Assembly (NCBI GenBank): GCA_937880545.1 | Contig: CALFKA010000012.1 | Location: forward strand, 1-9,491 | Reading direction: 5' to 3' | Origin: an uncultured Clostridia bacterium | GTDB taxonomy: Bacteria; Bacillota; Clostridia; Peptostreptococcales; Acidaminobacteraceae | Length of the DNA stretch: 9,491 nucleotides | Shown here: positions 1-6,602 of the stretch, piece by piece | Layout: each line of letters begins with the position of its first letter | Position numbering within the stretch: position 1 is the stretch's first letter | Position numbers and translations under genes: made by a program | The notes under the pieces: model-generated | What the model was told of the DNA's origin: nothing | The model's input: only the letters and a program-made list of their open reading frames with translations | The model's database searches: none

Positions 1-1
1 G

Positions 2-430
2 GAAGACTGCATCTCCATGCTTTTGAGCCGGCCGAAGGTTCAGCTTAAACGCATGAAAAATACTTACTTTTTGACGAAGGCCTGGCTAAACACTGAAGAT
101 AGTCTGGTCAGCGATTTTCAGCGCTCTGTCAAGAAATATGGCCAGGAGCGCGCGGAGCGACTTTTCAAGAAAATGCTGCAAAATTATGATAAGTTGATGT
201 TGATTGACACCGGGACGTATGATATGCAGGAATATACTCTGAAAGCAGAAGACTTTGCTAAATTAGCCGGCTTGAGTCTCTTTGTGGAAAACGGTAGCAT
301 CTGGCTTCTGGAGAAGCTGATCTCCGGGCCCTATGATGAGGATTTCTGCTTGATTCCAAAAGGGGGCACAGTCACTTTTGAGTGCATGGGCTTTTCCTCA
401 GAAAAGCCTCCTACTGTGCTAAATGCATAA
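2..430 (+). CDS. DUF1638-type protein, C-terminal part (5' end outside window)
   Basis: The reading frame is open from base 2 to the TAA at 428-430, giving 142 residues with no start at the left edge, so this is the 3' part of a longer gene. The ATG at 17 is probably internal, because the residues before it (EDCIS) fit the family. I recognise DUF1638 features: a DCI segment near the start, YFLTKAWLN, then an NYDKLMLIDTGTYD block, and near the end GSIWLLEKLISGPYDEDF followed by a PKGG turn. No signal peptide or membrane segment is visible in this part. The biochemical function of DUF1638 is unknown to me. From general knowledge, members often sit near corrinoid-dependent methyltransferase genes in anaerobes, which would fit the metF gene 38 bp downstream (counted to its preferred start). 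The family call rests on recalled motifs, not a profile search. Confidence 0.72.
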   Translation, partial: EDCISMLLSRPKVQLKRMKNTYFLTKAWLNTEDSLVSDFQRSVKKYGQERAERLFKKMLQNYDKLMLIDTGTYDMQEYTLKAEDFAKLAGLSLFVENGSIWLLEKLISGPYDEDFCLIPKGGTVTFECMGFSSEKPPTVLNA

Positions 431-456
431 GAAGATAGAATGAATGATCAATACTT

Positions 457-462
457 AAGGAG
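457..462 (+). promoter_or_regulatory. metF ribosome binding site, favours start at 469
   Basis: AAGGAG at 457-462 directly abuts the ATG at 463, which is too close to use. It lies 6 nt before the second in-frame ATG at 469, the normal spacing, so 469 is the likely start. Confidence 0.7.
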
Positions 463-468
463 ATGAAA

Positions 469-1341
469 ATGAAAATTACGGACATTATGAAGAAAAGAAT
501 GAGCTTCTCTTTTGAAGTCTTTCCCCCGAAAATGGAGCAGCCCATCGAACCCCTGTTTGAGACGATCGAGGAACTCTACAAGTTTAAACCCGACTTCATC
601 AGCTGCACCTATGGTGCTGGTGGAACGAATGCGGGCAGAAACGTAGAAATCTGCAAATTCATACAGGAAGGTAAGAAGTCACTTCCCGTGACCCATTACA
701 CTTGTATCGGTAACCAAAAAGAGAATATCAAAACCGACATGCGGGAATACCTGGATTTGGGGATTGATCACATCTTGGCCATGCGCGGCGATTTCCCGAA
801 AGGGTGGACAGAGACTCGCGGAGATTTTGACTATGCCAATCAGCTCGTCGATTTTATCCGAACCAACTTCCCGGAATTTTGTATTGCTATAGCCGCCAAT
901 CCCGAGAAACATCCACAGTCACCGTCGTTTGATTCCGACATCGCACATCTGCGTAGGAAACAAGACGCAGGGGGAGAGCTCATCATGACACAGCTCTGCT
1001 ATGATGTTGAACATTATGAGTGGTGGGTGGATCGTATCCGAAAAGCCGGCATCCATCTTCCCATTGACGTGGGTGTCATGCCCGTGCTCTCAAAAGACCC
1101 GACCATCCGTATGACAGTGACAAATGGCAGTGCGATTCCCAGGGATCTGGCGGAGCTGATAGGTCGCTACGGCGATAATCCCGACGACTTTAAAAAAGCC
1201 GGTAAAGAATACACCGTCAATCTGATCCATAAATTCATGACGGCAGGCATCGACGGACTGCACATCTACACGCTGAACAGGTCACAGGATGTAGCCGACA
1301 TTCTAAACGCGGCAGGCTTTCAGAGCATAGAGAATGTGTAG
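469..1341 (+). CDS. metF: 5,10-methylenetetrahydrofolate reductase (MetF)
   Basis: This is a cytoplasmic flavoprotein that interconverts 5,10-methylene-THF and 5-methyl-THF, supplying methyl groups for methionine synthesis or for the methyl branch of acetyl-CoA metabolism in anaerobes. The 290 residues match the usual bacterial single-domain TIM-barrel length. Visible family motifs are SFEVFPPK at 14-21, with the catalytic Glu at 16 (E. coli Glu28 equivalent). They continue with TYGAGG at 47-52, AMRGDFPKG with Asp108 (E. coli Asp120 equivalent), and IMTQLCYD with Gln175 (E. coli Gln183 equivalent). HIYTLNR near the C-terminus is also typical. The usual PG(I/V)MPV stretch reads DVGVMPV, a small deviation. 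An ATG at 463 would add two residues, but the ribosome binding site spacing favours 469. The gene follows the DUF1638 gene and ends at an intrinsic terminator. No metV-like partner is present in the window. Confidence 0.95.
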   Translation: MKITDIMKKRMSFSFEVFPPKMEQPIEPLFETIEELYKFKPDFISCTYGAGGTNAGRNVEICKFIQEGKKSLPVTHYTCIGNQKENIKTDMREYLDLGIDHILAMRGDFPKGWTETRGDFDYANQLVDFIRTNFPEFCIAIAANPEKHPQSPSFDSDIAHLRRKQDAGGELIMTQLCYDVEHYEWWVDRIRKAGIHLPIDVGVMPVLSKDPTIRMTVTNGSAIPRDLAELIGRYGDNPDDFKKAGKEYTVNLIHKFMTAGIDGLHIYTLNRSQDVADILNAAGFQSIENV

Positions 1342-1364
1342 ATCGACGATATAATGAGTTCTAT

Positions 1365-1393
1365 AAAGAAGGGGGGAGACTCCCTCTTTTTTT
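1365..1393 (+). terminator. Intrinsic terminator after metF
   Basis: A 12-bp stem pairs 1365-1376 (AAAGAAGGGGGG) with 1381-1392 (TCCCTCTTTTTT), with G-U pairs, around an AGAC loop. The 3' arm runs into a seven-T tract at 1387-1393. It sits 23 bp after the metF stop and isolates it from the mutase operon. Confidence 0.88.
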
Positions 1394-1442
1394 GCGGGGT
1401 ATATTATTTGGAAGAGTCGTCAAAATTTACATGACTTTTCTA

Positions 1443-1487
1443 TGGTGTGACGCTTTTTTAGATGATTTTTCCCCACACCTGATGTGG
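1443..1487 (+). promoter_or_regulatory. Possible operator: repeated TGTG half-sites
   Basis: Three copies of a TG(G/A)TGTG-like element lie just upstream of the -10 box: TGGTGTG at 1443-1449, the reverse copy CACACCT at 1474-1480, and TGATGTG at 1480-1486. The last two form the dyad CCACA-N5-TGTGG at 1473-1487, directly abutting the TATACT box. Binding there could block or assist RNA polymerase. The short arms could arise by chance, and no regulator gene is in the window. Confidence 0.35.
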
Positions 1488-1493
1488 TATACT
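1485..1493 (+). promoter_or_regulatory. Extended -10 promoter for the mutase operon
   Basis: TGG followed by TATACT (1488-1493) fits an extended -10 element (TGnTATAAT, one mismatch). The -35 region is only T-rich (around 1463-1470) with no good TTGACA match, which an extended -10 can tolerate. A start near 1500 would leave a leader of about 60 nt before the ATG at 1560. It lies between the metF terminator and the mutase gene, where a promoter is expected. Confidence 0.55.
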
Positions 1494-1559
1494 CACTTTG
1501 TATGGACTCATGCTATTTAAAGACATTAACAATCAAAACAGTAGGAAGAGAGGGGTTCT

Positions 1560-3233
1560 ATGGACGAGAAACAGAGGCAGGTTATACGGACTGCCCTGGA
1601 AAAGTACGAAGAAGATATCAAACGTACTATTACGCGCTTTCCTGAACGTAAAAATGTATTCTATACAGCGAGTAAGGCGGAAGTAAACCGACTGTATACA
1701 CCGCTGGATATGCAGGAACTCGATCCGCTGGAAGATATCGGCATCCCGGGGAGCTATCCCTTTACGCGCGGCGTTCAGCCAAACATGTATCGCGGACGTC
1801 TCTGGACGATGAGGATGTATGCGGGATTTGCCACGGCGGAAGAATCAAACAAACGCTATAAATTCTTGCTCGAACAGGGCCAGAGTGGCTTGTCCGTTGC
1901 CTTTGACTTGCCGACACAGATTGGCTATGACTCCGATCATACGCTGGCGGAAGGCGAAGTAGGAAAAGTCGGCGTCGCCATTGATTCGCTGAAAGATATG
2001 GAGACCTTGTTTGATGGGATACCTCTAGATAAAGTCTCGACCTCTATGACCATCAATGCGCCCGCTTCCATTCTCCTGGCTATGTATATTGCTGTAGGAG
2101 AAAAGCAGGGAGTCTCTAAGGACAAACTGCGAGGTACCATTCAAAATGATATCCTCAAGGAGTATATCGCCAGAGGGACCTATATCTTTCCCACAGCCCC
2201 CTCTATGCGCCTGATTACGGATATCTTCGCGTACTGCTCGAAGGAAGTTCCCTCATGGAATACGATCAGTATTTCCGGTTATCATATCCGCGAAGCCGGC
2301 TCAACCGCTTCGCAGGAAGTAGGCTTTACACTGGCAGATGGCATCGCCTACGTGGAAGCGGCGCTCGAAGCCGGACTTGATATCGACAGCTTTGCACCGC
2401 GCCTGTCGTTCTTCTTTAACGCCCACAACGATCTCCTGGAGGAAGTCGCAAAGTTCCGAGCAGCACGTCGCCTCTGGGCTCGCATCATGAAAGAGCGTTT
2501 TGGGGCGAAAAACCCGAAGAGTATGATGATGAAGTTCCATACACAGACAGGCGGCAGCACTCTGACGGCGCAGCAGACAGAAAATAATATCGTACGTGTC
2601 GCCATTCAGACTTTGGCTGCCGTCCTCGGAGGAACGCAGAGCCTGCACACCAACAGTAAAGATGAAGCTCTTGCGCTTCCAACAGAGGAATCGGTGCAGA
2701 CAGCACTTCGAACCCAGCAAATCGTGGCATATGAATCAGGTGTTGCCAATACAGTAGACCCCCTCGCAGGCAGTTATTATATAGAAGCAAAGACAACAGA
2801 AATCGAAAACGAAGCGATGGACTATATCCGCCGCATTGACGATATGGGCGGGGCCCCCCGCGCCATCGATGCCGGCTTCATTCAGCGCGAGATCATGGAC
2901 GCGGCCTATCGGTATCAGATTGACATTGAAAAAGGCGAGAATATCGTTGTAGGTGTCAATAAATATCAGGTAGAGGAGCCCTCCCCATCCGGTCTTCTGC
3001 GCGTCGACCTCTCCGTCGGTGAAAGCCAGAAGGAGAAACTTCGCATTCTTCGTGCTGAGCGCGACAACGAAGCGGTCGCCGCAGCGCTTGAGAAACTACG
3101 CCTCACGTGTGAAGGCTCTGAAAATGTAATGCCTGTCGTCATTGAAGCCGTAAAAACGTATGCTACCCTTGGAGAGATCGCCGATGTCATGCGGGATGTC
3201 TTCGGTGAATATCAACAATCAGTGATTATTTAG
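1560..3233 (+). CDS. mcmA1: Methylmalonyl-CoA mutase, large (catalytic) subunit
   Basis: This is the adenosylcobalamin-dependent catalytic TIM-barrel subunit that interconverts (R)-methylmalonyl-CoA and succinyl-CoA. At 557 residues it lacks the B12-binding domain, which is encoded by the next gene, as in many archaea and anaerobic bacteria. Motifs include the RGRLWTMRMYAGF block with Tyr87 (Propionibacterium Tyr89 equivalent), GTIQNDILKEY with Gln195, Arg205 (Arg207 equivalent), and SISGYH with His242 (His244 equivalent). FAPRLSFFF, GGTQSLHTNS and VGVNKY also match the family. Keeping both the Tyr and the carboxylate-binding Arg argues for methylmalonyl-CoA over isobutyryl-CoA or 2-hydroxyisobutyryl-CoA mutase, where these positions differ. 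The start is supported by AGAGGGG at 1549-1555, 4 nt upstream. The stop overlaps the ribosome binding site of the next gene, so translation is probably coupled. Ethylmalonyl-CoA mutase is a less likely alternative. Confidence 0.94.
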   Translation: MDEKQRQVIRTALEKYEEDIKRTITRFPERKNVFYTASKAEVNRLYTPLDMQELDPLEDIGIPGSYPFTRGVQPNMYRGRLWTMRMYAGFATAEESNKRYKFLLEQGQSGLSVAFDLPTQIGYDSDHTLAEGEVGKVGVAIDSLKDMETLFDGIPLDKVSTSMTINAPASILLAMYIAVGEKQGVSKDKLRGTIQNDILKEYIARGTYIFPTAPSMRLITDIFAYCSKEVPSWNTISISGYHIREAGSTASQEVGFTLADGIAYVEAALEAGLDIDSFAPRLSFFFNAHNDLLEEVAKFRAARRLWARIMKERFGAKNPKSMMMKFHTQTGGSTLTAQQTENNIVRVAIQTLAAVLGGTQSLHTNSKDEALALPTEESVQTALRTQQIVAYESGVANTVDPLAGSYYIEAKTTEIENEAMDYIRRIDDMGGAPRAIDAGFIQREIMDAAYRYQIDIEKGENIVVGVNKYQVEEPSPSGLLRVDLSVGESQKEKLRILRAERDNEAVAAALEKLRLTCEGSENVMPVVIEAVKTYATLGEIADVMRDVFGEYQQSVII

Positions 3234-3241
3234 GAGGAACT

Positions 3242-3637
3242 GTGGAAAAACCTATTCGCGTACTTGTCGCAAAACCGGGTCTTGATGGCCATGATCGCGG
3301 AGCCAAGGTGATTGCCCGCGCCCTCCGTGATGCAGGGATGGAAGTGATCTACACCGGCCTGCGCCAGACCCCTGAGCAGATTGTGGCTGCCGCTATACAG
3401 GAAGACGTCGAAGTCGTGGCAGTGAGTATTCTCTCCGGCGCCCATGCAACACTTCTTCCCAAAATCAGAGATCTGTTAAACGAAGAAGGGGCACAGGATA
3501 TGCTGTTTGTCGCCGGTGGTGTCATTCCTGATGAGGACATTACTTTCTTAAAAGAAAAAGGCATTGCCGCCGTCTTTACGCCGGGGACTGCCACTACAGA
3601 AGTCGTCTCTTTTATCCAGGAGAATGTGAAGAAATAA
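3242..3637 (+). CDS. mcmA2: Methylmalonyl-CoA mutase, small (B12-binding) subunit
   Basis: This is a stand-alone cobalamin-binding Rossmann-like domain of 131 residues that binds adenosylcobalamin base-off/His-on and pairs with the catalytic subunit encoded just upstream. The signature D-x-H-x-x-G is GLDGHDRG, with Asp15, His17 (the cobalt ligand) and Gly20. Further cobalamin contacts are the S-x-L segment SILS at 62-65 and AGGVIP with Gly92-Gly93, followed by the FTPGT loop near 112-116. The full domain is present and nothing is missing. The start is GTG, 8 bp after the upstream stop, and AGGAGG at 3232-3237 overlaps that stop and lies 4 nt before the GTG. Close coupling would keep the two subunits in balance. 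Corrinoid methyltransferase carriers share the D-x-H-x-x-G motif but usually have an extra N-terminal helical domain, which is absent here. Confidence 0.94.
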   Translation: MEKPIRVLVAKPGLDGHDRGAKVIARALRDAGMEVIYTGLRQTPEQIVAAAIQEDVEVVAVSILSGAHATLLPKIRDLLNEEGAQDMLFVAGGVIPDEDITFLKEKGIAAVFTPGTATTEVVSFIQENVKK

Positions 3638-4546
3638 ATGGCCAACAAGACGAAGGCATGGAAGGACCGCCGGCGGATCGCCAAGATGATCACAACGGTA
3701 GAAAACGCACTTCCCGGCCATGAGAAAGTCCTCCAAGACATCTATAAGAAGACCGGTAACGCCTATATTATTGGGATTACCGGACCTCCGGGCGCCGGCA
3801 AGAGCTCCTTGACCGATGCCTTGGCACGCGCCTATATCGACATGGGAAAGCGAGTGGGTGTTATCGCCATTGATCCGACGAGTCCCTTCAGCGGGGGAAG
3901 CATCCTCGGCGATCGGATCCGGATGAACGAACTCAGTACGCACCCGCAGATGTTTATCCGCTCGATGGGCACGAGAGGGCAGTTGGGTGGGCTTTCCGCT
4001 GCCACACATTCAGCGGTAATGGTTCTGGACGCCTGCGGGGCAGATATATTATTTATTGAGACTGTAGGCGTGGGGCAGAGTGAAGTCGAGATTGTCAAGT
4101 TGGCGGATACCGTCCTCATGGTCATGGTTCCGGGTCTCGGAGACGATATCCAGACGATGAAAGCAGGAATCATGGAGATCGGTGATGTCTTTGCCGTCAA
4201 CAAAAGTGACCTTCCCGGAGCTGACAGGACAAAACTGGAGTTGAAAGCCATGTTGAGTTTTCTTCCTCCAAAAGAGTGGAGACCTCCAGTTTGCCTGGTA
4301 AGTGCGACGGAAAAAGAAGGGCTCGAAGAACTCATGGAAGCGATCGATGAACACAGGACCTTCCAGGCTGAACACGGACGGCTCGAGCAGCGCCGAATGA
4401 GAAATGCTCAAGAAGCACTCCTTGCTATCCTGCGAGACAAAATGGTGGAGAGAGTCACAAAAGATCCGCGCTATGAACATCTCATTGAACAAATCGCAGA
4501 AAAAGAGATCGACCCTTATGAGGCTGCCCGGCAACTCATGGACTGA
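3638..4546 (+). CDS. meaB: MeaB/ArgK-family GTPase, mutase chaperone
   Basis: This is a G3E-family P-loop GTPase that associates with methylmalonyl-CoA mutase, gates cofactor loading and protects the enzyme from inactivation. It has 302 residues, close to the usual size. The Walker A motif is GPPGAGKS at 49-56. The family-specific DPTSPFSGGSILGDRIRM lies at 79-96, the Switch/G3-type ETVGVGQSE at 141-149, and the guanine-specificity NKSD at 188-191. A helical C-terminal dimerisation arm is expected from about residue 240. The ATG follows the previous stop with no gap, and the only AGGAG (3618-3622) is 15 nt upstream, so initiation probably relies on coupling to the B12-subunit gene. Older annotations call this family ArgK (arginine/ornithine transport kinase), but the position next to both mutase subunits makes the chaperone role far more likely. 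Confidence 0.95.
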   Translation: MANKTKAWKDRRRIAKMITTVENALPGHEKVLQDIYKKTGNAYIIGITGPPGAGKSSLTDALARAYIDMGKRVGVIAIDPTSPFSGGSILGDRIRMNELSTHPQMFIRSMGTRGQLGGLSAATHSAVMVLDACGADILFIETVGVGQSEVEIVKLADTVLMVMVPGLGDDIQTMKAGIMEIGDVFAVNKSDLPGADRTKLELKAMLSFLPPKEWRPPVCLVSATEKEGLEELMEAIDEHRTFQAEHGRLEQRRMRNAQEALLAILRDKMVERVTKDPRYEHLIEQIAEKEIDPYEAARQLMD

Positions 4547-4547
4547 C

Positions 4548-4573
4548 AAACCTCCCGCCGGGGAGGTTTTTTT
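4548..4573 (+). terminator. Intrinsic terminator after meaB
   Basis: A perfect 9-bp stem pairs AAACCTCCC (4548-4556) with GGGAGGTTT (4561-4569) around GCCG, and the T-run extends to 4573. It begins one base after the meaB stop. The next gene's ribosome binding site starts at the base after the T-run, so downstream expression needs read-through or a promoter inside meaB. Confidence 0.88.
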
Positions 4574-4580
4574 GGAGGAG
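4574..4580 (+). promoter_or_regulatory. Aldolase ribosome binding site abutting the terminator
   Basis: GGAGGAG at 4574-4580 lies just before the ATG at 4583. The CCTCC in the terminator's 5' arm (4551-4555) is complementary to the GGAGG here as well as to the terminator's 3' arm. The two pairings are therefore mutually exclusive. Confidence 0.6.
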
Positions 4581-4582
4581 CA

Positions 4583-5518
4583 ATGAATAGAATCTTTCCT
4601 GTAAAAGGTATCTTCGCCCCATTGGTGACCCCGTTTGATGCTGAAGAGAATGTGGATAAGAAGGCTTTTGTCCATAATATAAAGAAGTGGGCAACGACAG
4701 GTCTTCGTGGACTCCTCCCTCTGGGGAGTAACTCAGAAGCGGTGTATCTGACGAAAAAAGAAAAGTTAGAACTGGTGAGGCTCTGCGCGGAGCACAAGCG
4801 AGATGATCAACTTCTTCTGGCAGGGACAGGACTTGAGAGCACCCGGGCAACGCTCAAACTGACAAAGAAAGCGGCTGTGGAAGGCGCACAGGCAGCTCTT
4901 ATCATCACCCCACATTTTTATACCGATAAGATGGATGATCGAGCGCTTGAAGCGCACTATCTGCGAATTGCAGAAGAATCGCCGATTCCTGTTTTGATTT
5001 ATCATGTGGAAAAATACACGCATCTGCCGCTTAGTACTAAAGTCGTCGAGAAGCTTGCAGATCACCCGAATATTGTCGGTATGAAGGAAAGCTCGGGCTC
5101 TCTGGCAGCATTGATGAACTATCGAGAAGCGACAAGAGGAAAAGATTTCCAAGTGCTTCTTGGGACGGCAGGCTCGTGGTTACCTGCGCTATCTATCGGA
5201 ATGGAGGCGGGAATCTTTGCGCTGGCAAACTGTGCGCCGAATACTTGCGTTAAGCTCCAAACCTTCTATGAACAAGGAAGGGTGGAAGAGGCCAGAGAGC
5301 TATACCGGAAGATCTATCTCCTGAATCAGGCTGTCACAGCCCGCTGGGGTGTGGCAGGATTGAAAGAAGCGTGTACTATACTCGGGTATCAGGGTGGCCG
5401 GGTGCGCTCGCCCCTACAAAATATCAGTGAGGAAGAAGTACAGGTGATTCAACAGTTGATTGAGGGACTGAAGGAAGATGAAGTTGAATGTGAAACAAAA
5501 GAAGCGAGGGATGCTTAA
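4583..5518 (+). CDS. DapA-superfamily aldolase, 4-hydroxy-2-oxoglutarate aldolase-like
   Basis: This is a class I (Schiff-base) aldolase of the DHDPS/N-acetylneuraminate lyase superfamily, with a TIM barrel and 311 residues. The catalytic lysine is Lys168 in IVGMKESSG, and the catalytic tyrosine is Tyr140 in IYHVEKYT. The pyruvate-carboxylate loop is GSNSE (48-52) rather than the GTTGE of true dihydrodipicolinate synthase. Several segments resemble human HOGA1 as I recall it: LLLAGTGLEST, SPIPV, HPNIVGMK, DFQVL, ALAN, the AVT...G..GLK stretch and PLQNIS. This suggests cleavage of 4-hydroxy-2-oxoglutarate (pyruvate plus glyoxylate) or a similar 2-oxo acid. Glu143 replaces the usual Pro after Tyr-x-Val. 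No lysine-pathway or sialic-acid gene is nearby. The exact substrate is not proven, and an N-terminally normal DapA or KDG aldolase remains possible. Confidence 0.8.
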   Translation: MNRIFPVKGIFAPLVTPFDAEENVDKKAFVHNIKKWATTGLRGLLPLGSNSEAVYLTKKEKLELVRLCAEHKRDDQLLLAGTGLESTRATLKLTKKAAVEGAQAALIITPHFYTDKMDDRALEAHYLRIAEESPIPVLIYHVEKYTHLPLSTKVVEKLADHPNIVGMKESSGSLAALMNYREATRGKDFQVLLGTAGSWLPALSIGMEAGIFALANCAPNTCVKLQTFYEQGRVEEARELYRKIYLLNQAVTARWGVAGLKEACTILGYQGGRVRSPLQNISEEEVQVIQQLIEGLKEDEVECETKEARDA

Positions 5519-6481
5519 ATGAGGCTTGCCGGCGTTGATTACCCCTCTCGTTTAGCCTTGGGACCCATGGCGGGTTACACGGATGCAGGCTTTCGCAGAC
5601 TGGCACGGGAGATGGGACTGGAGCTTGCTTTTACGGAGATGATTTCGGCAAAAGCGGTGGTCTATGAAAATGAACAGACATTCTCCTATGCTGTGAGCCA
5701 TGAAAGTGACCACCCTCTTGGGCTTCAGCTCTTTGGCAGCGAACCGGAAATTATGGCGCTTGCAGCGCAGAAGCTGGCTGAGCGTCATCCCTATGAGATA
5801 CTCGACATCAACGTGGGATGTCCTGCCAAGAAGATTATGAGTAACAGAGAGGGAAGCGCCCTGATGCGCCGCCCGGCACTGATTTTTGACATTGTGCAAG
5901 CGGTAGTCAGAGCGATCGACAAGCCCGTAAGTGTCAAGATGCGCTTAGGGATCACGAAGAACACCATCAATGCAGTGGAGATTGCCAAAGTATGTGAAGA
6001 AGCGGGAGCCTCCTTTCTCGCCGTCCATGGGAGAACTTCTGATCAGTTCTACAGCGGAAGTGCTGACTGGGAGGAGATAGCTAAGGTGAAAGAGAGTGTT
6101 TCCATCCCCGTCATAGGAAGTGGAGATATCTACACTCTTGATGACGCCATTGAAAAAATGGAGTTTTCAGGTGTTGATGGAATTATGGTTGCCCGCGGAG
6201 TGATGGGCAATCCCTTTTTGATCAGAGATATAGTGGACTGGTATACTAAGGGCAAGGAGCCGGAGTCTGTCTCATGGGAGGAGCGAGTAGAAACTGCTAA
6301 GAGACACTTTGAGTACATTGTAGAAGACAAAGGAATGTATCGAGCACTGCTGGAGTTTCGATCCCAAGCCGGAAAGTACTTCAGTGGTCTTCGTGGTAGC
6401 GCCAAACTGCGCGCCAGACTCAGCCAACTCGAAAGCAAAGAGCAGCTTTTTACCGCTATGGAGAGCGTTTTAAAAGAATAA
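5519..6481 (+). CDS. dus: tRNA-dihydrouridine synthase (DusB-like)
   Basis: This FMN-dependent enzyme reduces uridine to 5,6-dihydrouridine in the D-loop of tRNAs using NAD(P)H. It has 320 residues, with an N-terminal TIM barrel and a C-terminal helical domain. Motifs are LGPMAGYTDAGFR at 14-26, FTEMIS at 38-43 and DINVGCPAKKI, where Cys101 is the catalytic acid. The FMN/RNA-binding residues follow as VKMRLG (Lys140), AVHGRT (His170, Arg172), IGSGDI and VARGVMGNPF. The start codon immediately follows the aldolase stop, with AGGG at 5507-5510 8 nt upstream, so the two genes are probably co-transcribed and coupled. The Dus gene ahead of greA-lysS is an arrangement common in Bacillota, but here a separate promoter intervenes. 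DusB-like subclass assignment is by motif and context only. Confidence 0.93.
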   Translation: MRLAGVDYPSRLALGPMAGYTDAGFRRLAREMGLELAFTEMISAKAVVYENEQTFSYAVSHESDHPLGLQLFGSEPEIMALAAQKLAERHPYEILDINVGCPAKKIMSNREGSALMRRPALIFDIVQAVVRAIDKPVSVKMRLGITKNTINAVEIAKVCEEAGASFLAVHGRTSDQFYSGSADWEEIAKVKESVSIPVIGSGDIYTLDDAIEKMEFSGVDGIMVARGVMGNPFLIRDIVDWYTKGKEPESVSWEERVETAKRHFEYIVEDKGMYRALLEFRSQAGKYFSGLRGSAKLRARLSQLESKEQLFTAMESVLKE

Positions 6482-6573
6482 GGTGAAATAACATCAAAAT
6501 GATCTACTCTGACCCAACAGACGGACGAAAAGGCGAAAGTCTAATAATATCAAGATCTCCACCCGCCCTCTCC

Positions 6574-6602
6574 TTGACAAAGACTGCTATGATGGATAGA
6601 AT
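6574..6602 (+). promoter_or_regulatory. Sigma-70 promoter for greA-lysS
   Basis: A perfect TTGACA (6574-6579) is separated by 17 bp from TAGAAT (6597-6602, one mismatch to TATAAT). Transcription would start near 6609, about 27 nt before the greA ATG. The rest of 6482-6573 after dus holds no hairpin or ORF that I can support. Confidence 0.82.

Noticed and set aside
17..430. A complete small gene starting at ATG 17
   Set aside because: The frame is open to the left edge and the residues before the ATG (EDCIS) fit the DUF1638 family, so the ATG is probably internal and the gene is truncated by the window.
1394..1559. Cobalamin riboswitch upstream of the B12-dependent mutase
   Set aside because: The interval is short and I find no B12-box-like sequence or multi-stem architecture, only a terminator before it and a promoter within it.
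1498..1686. A 62-residue + strand ORF overlapping the mutase start
   Set aside because: It lies mostly inside the mutase gene in another frame, has no ribosome binding site or recognisable protein features, and overlaps the promoter leader.
2301..2796. Minus-strand ORFs of up to 139 codons inside the mutase gene
   Set aside because: They are shadows of a strongly conserved coding frame, with no start signals and no protein-like composition.
4049..4675. A 208-codon minus-strand ORF across meaB and the aldolase start
   Set aside because: It overlaps two well-supported genes and a terminator, and its translation has no recognisable motif.
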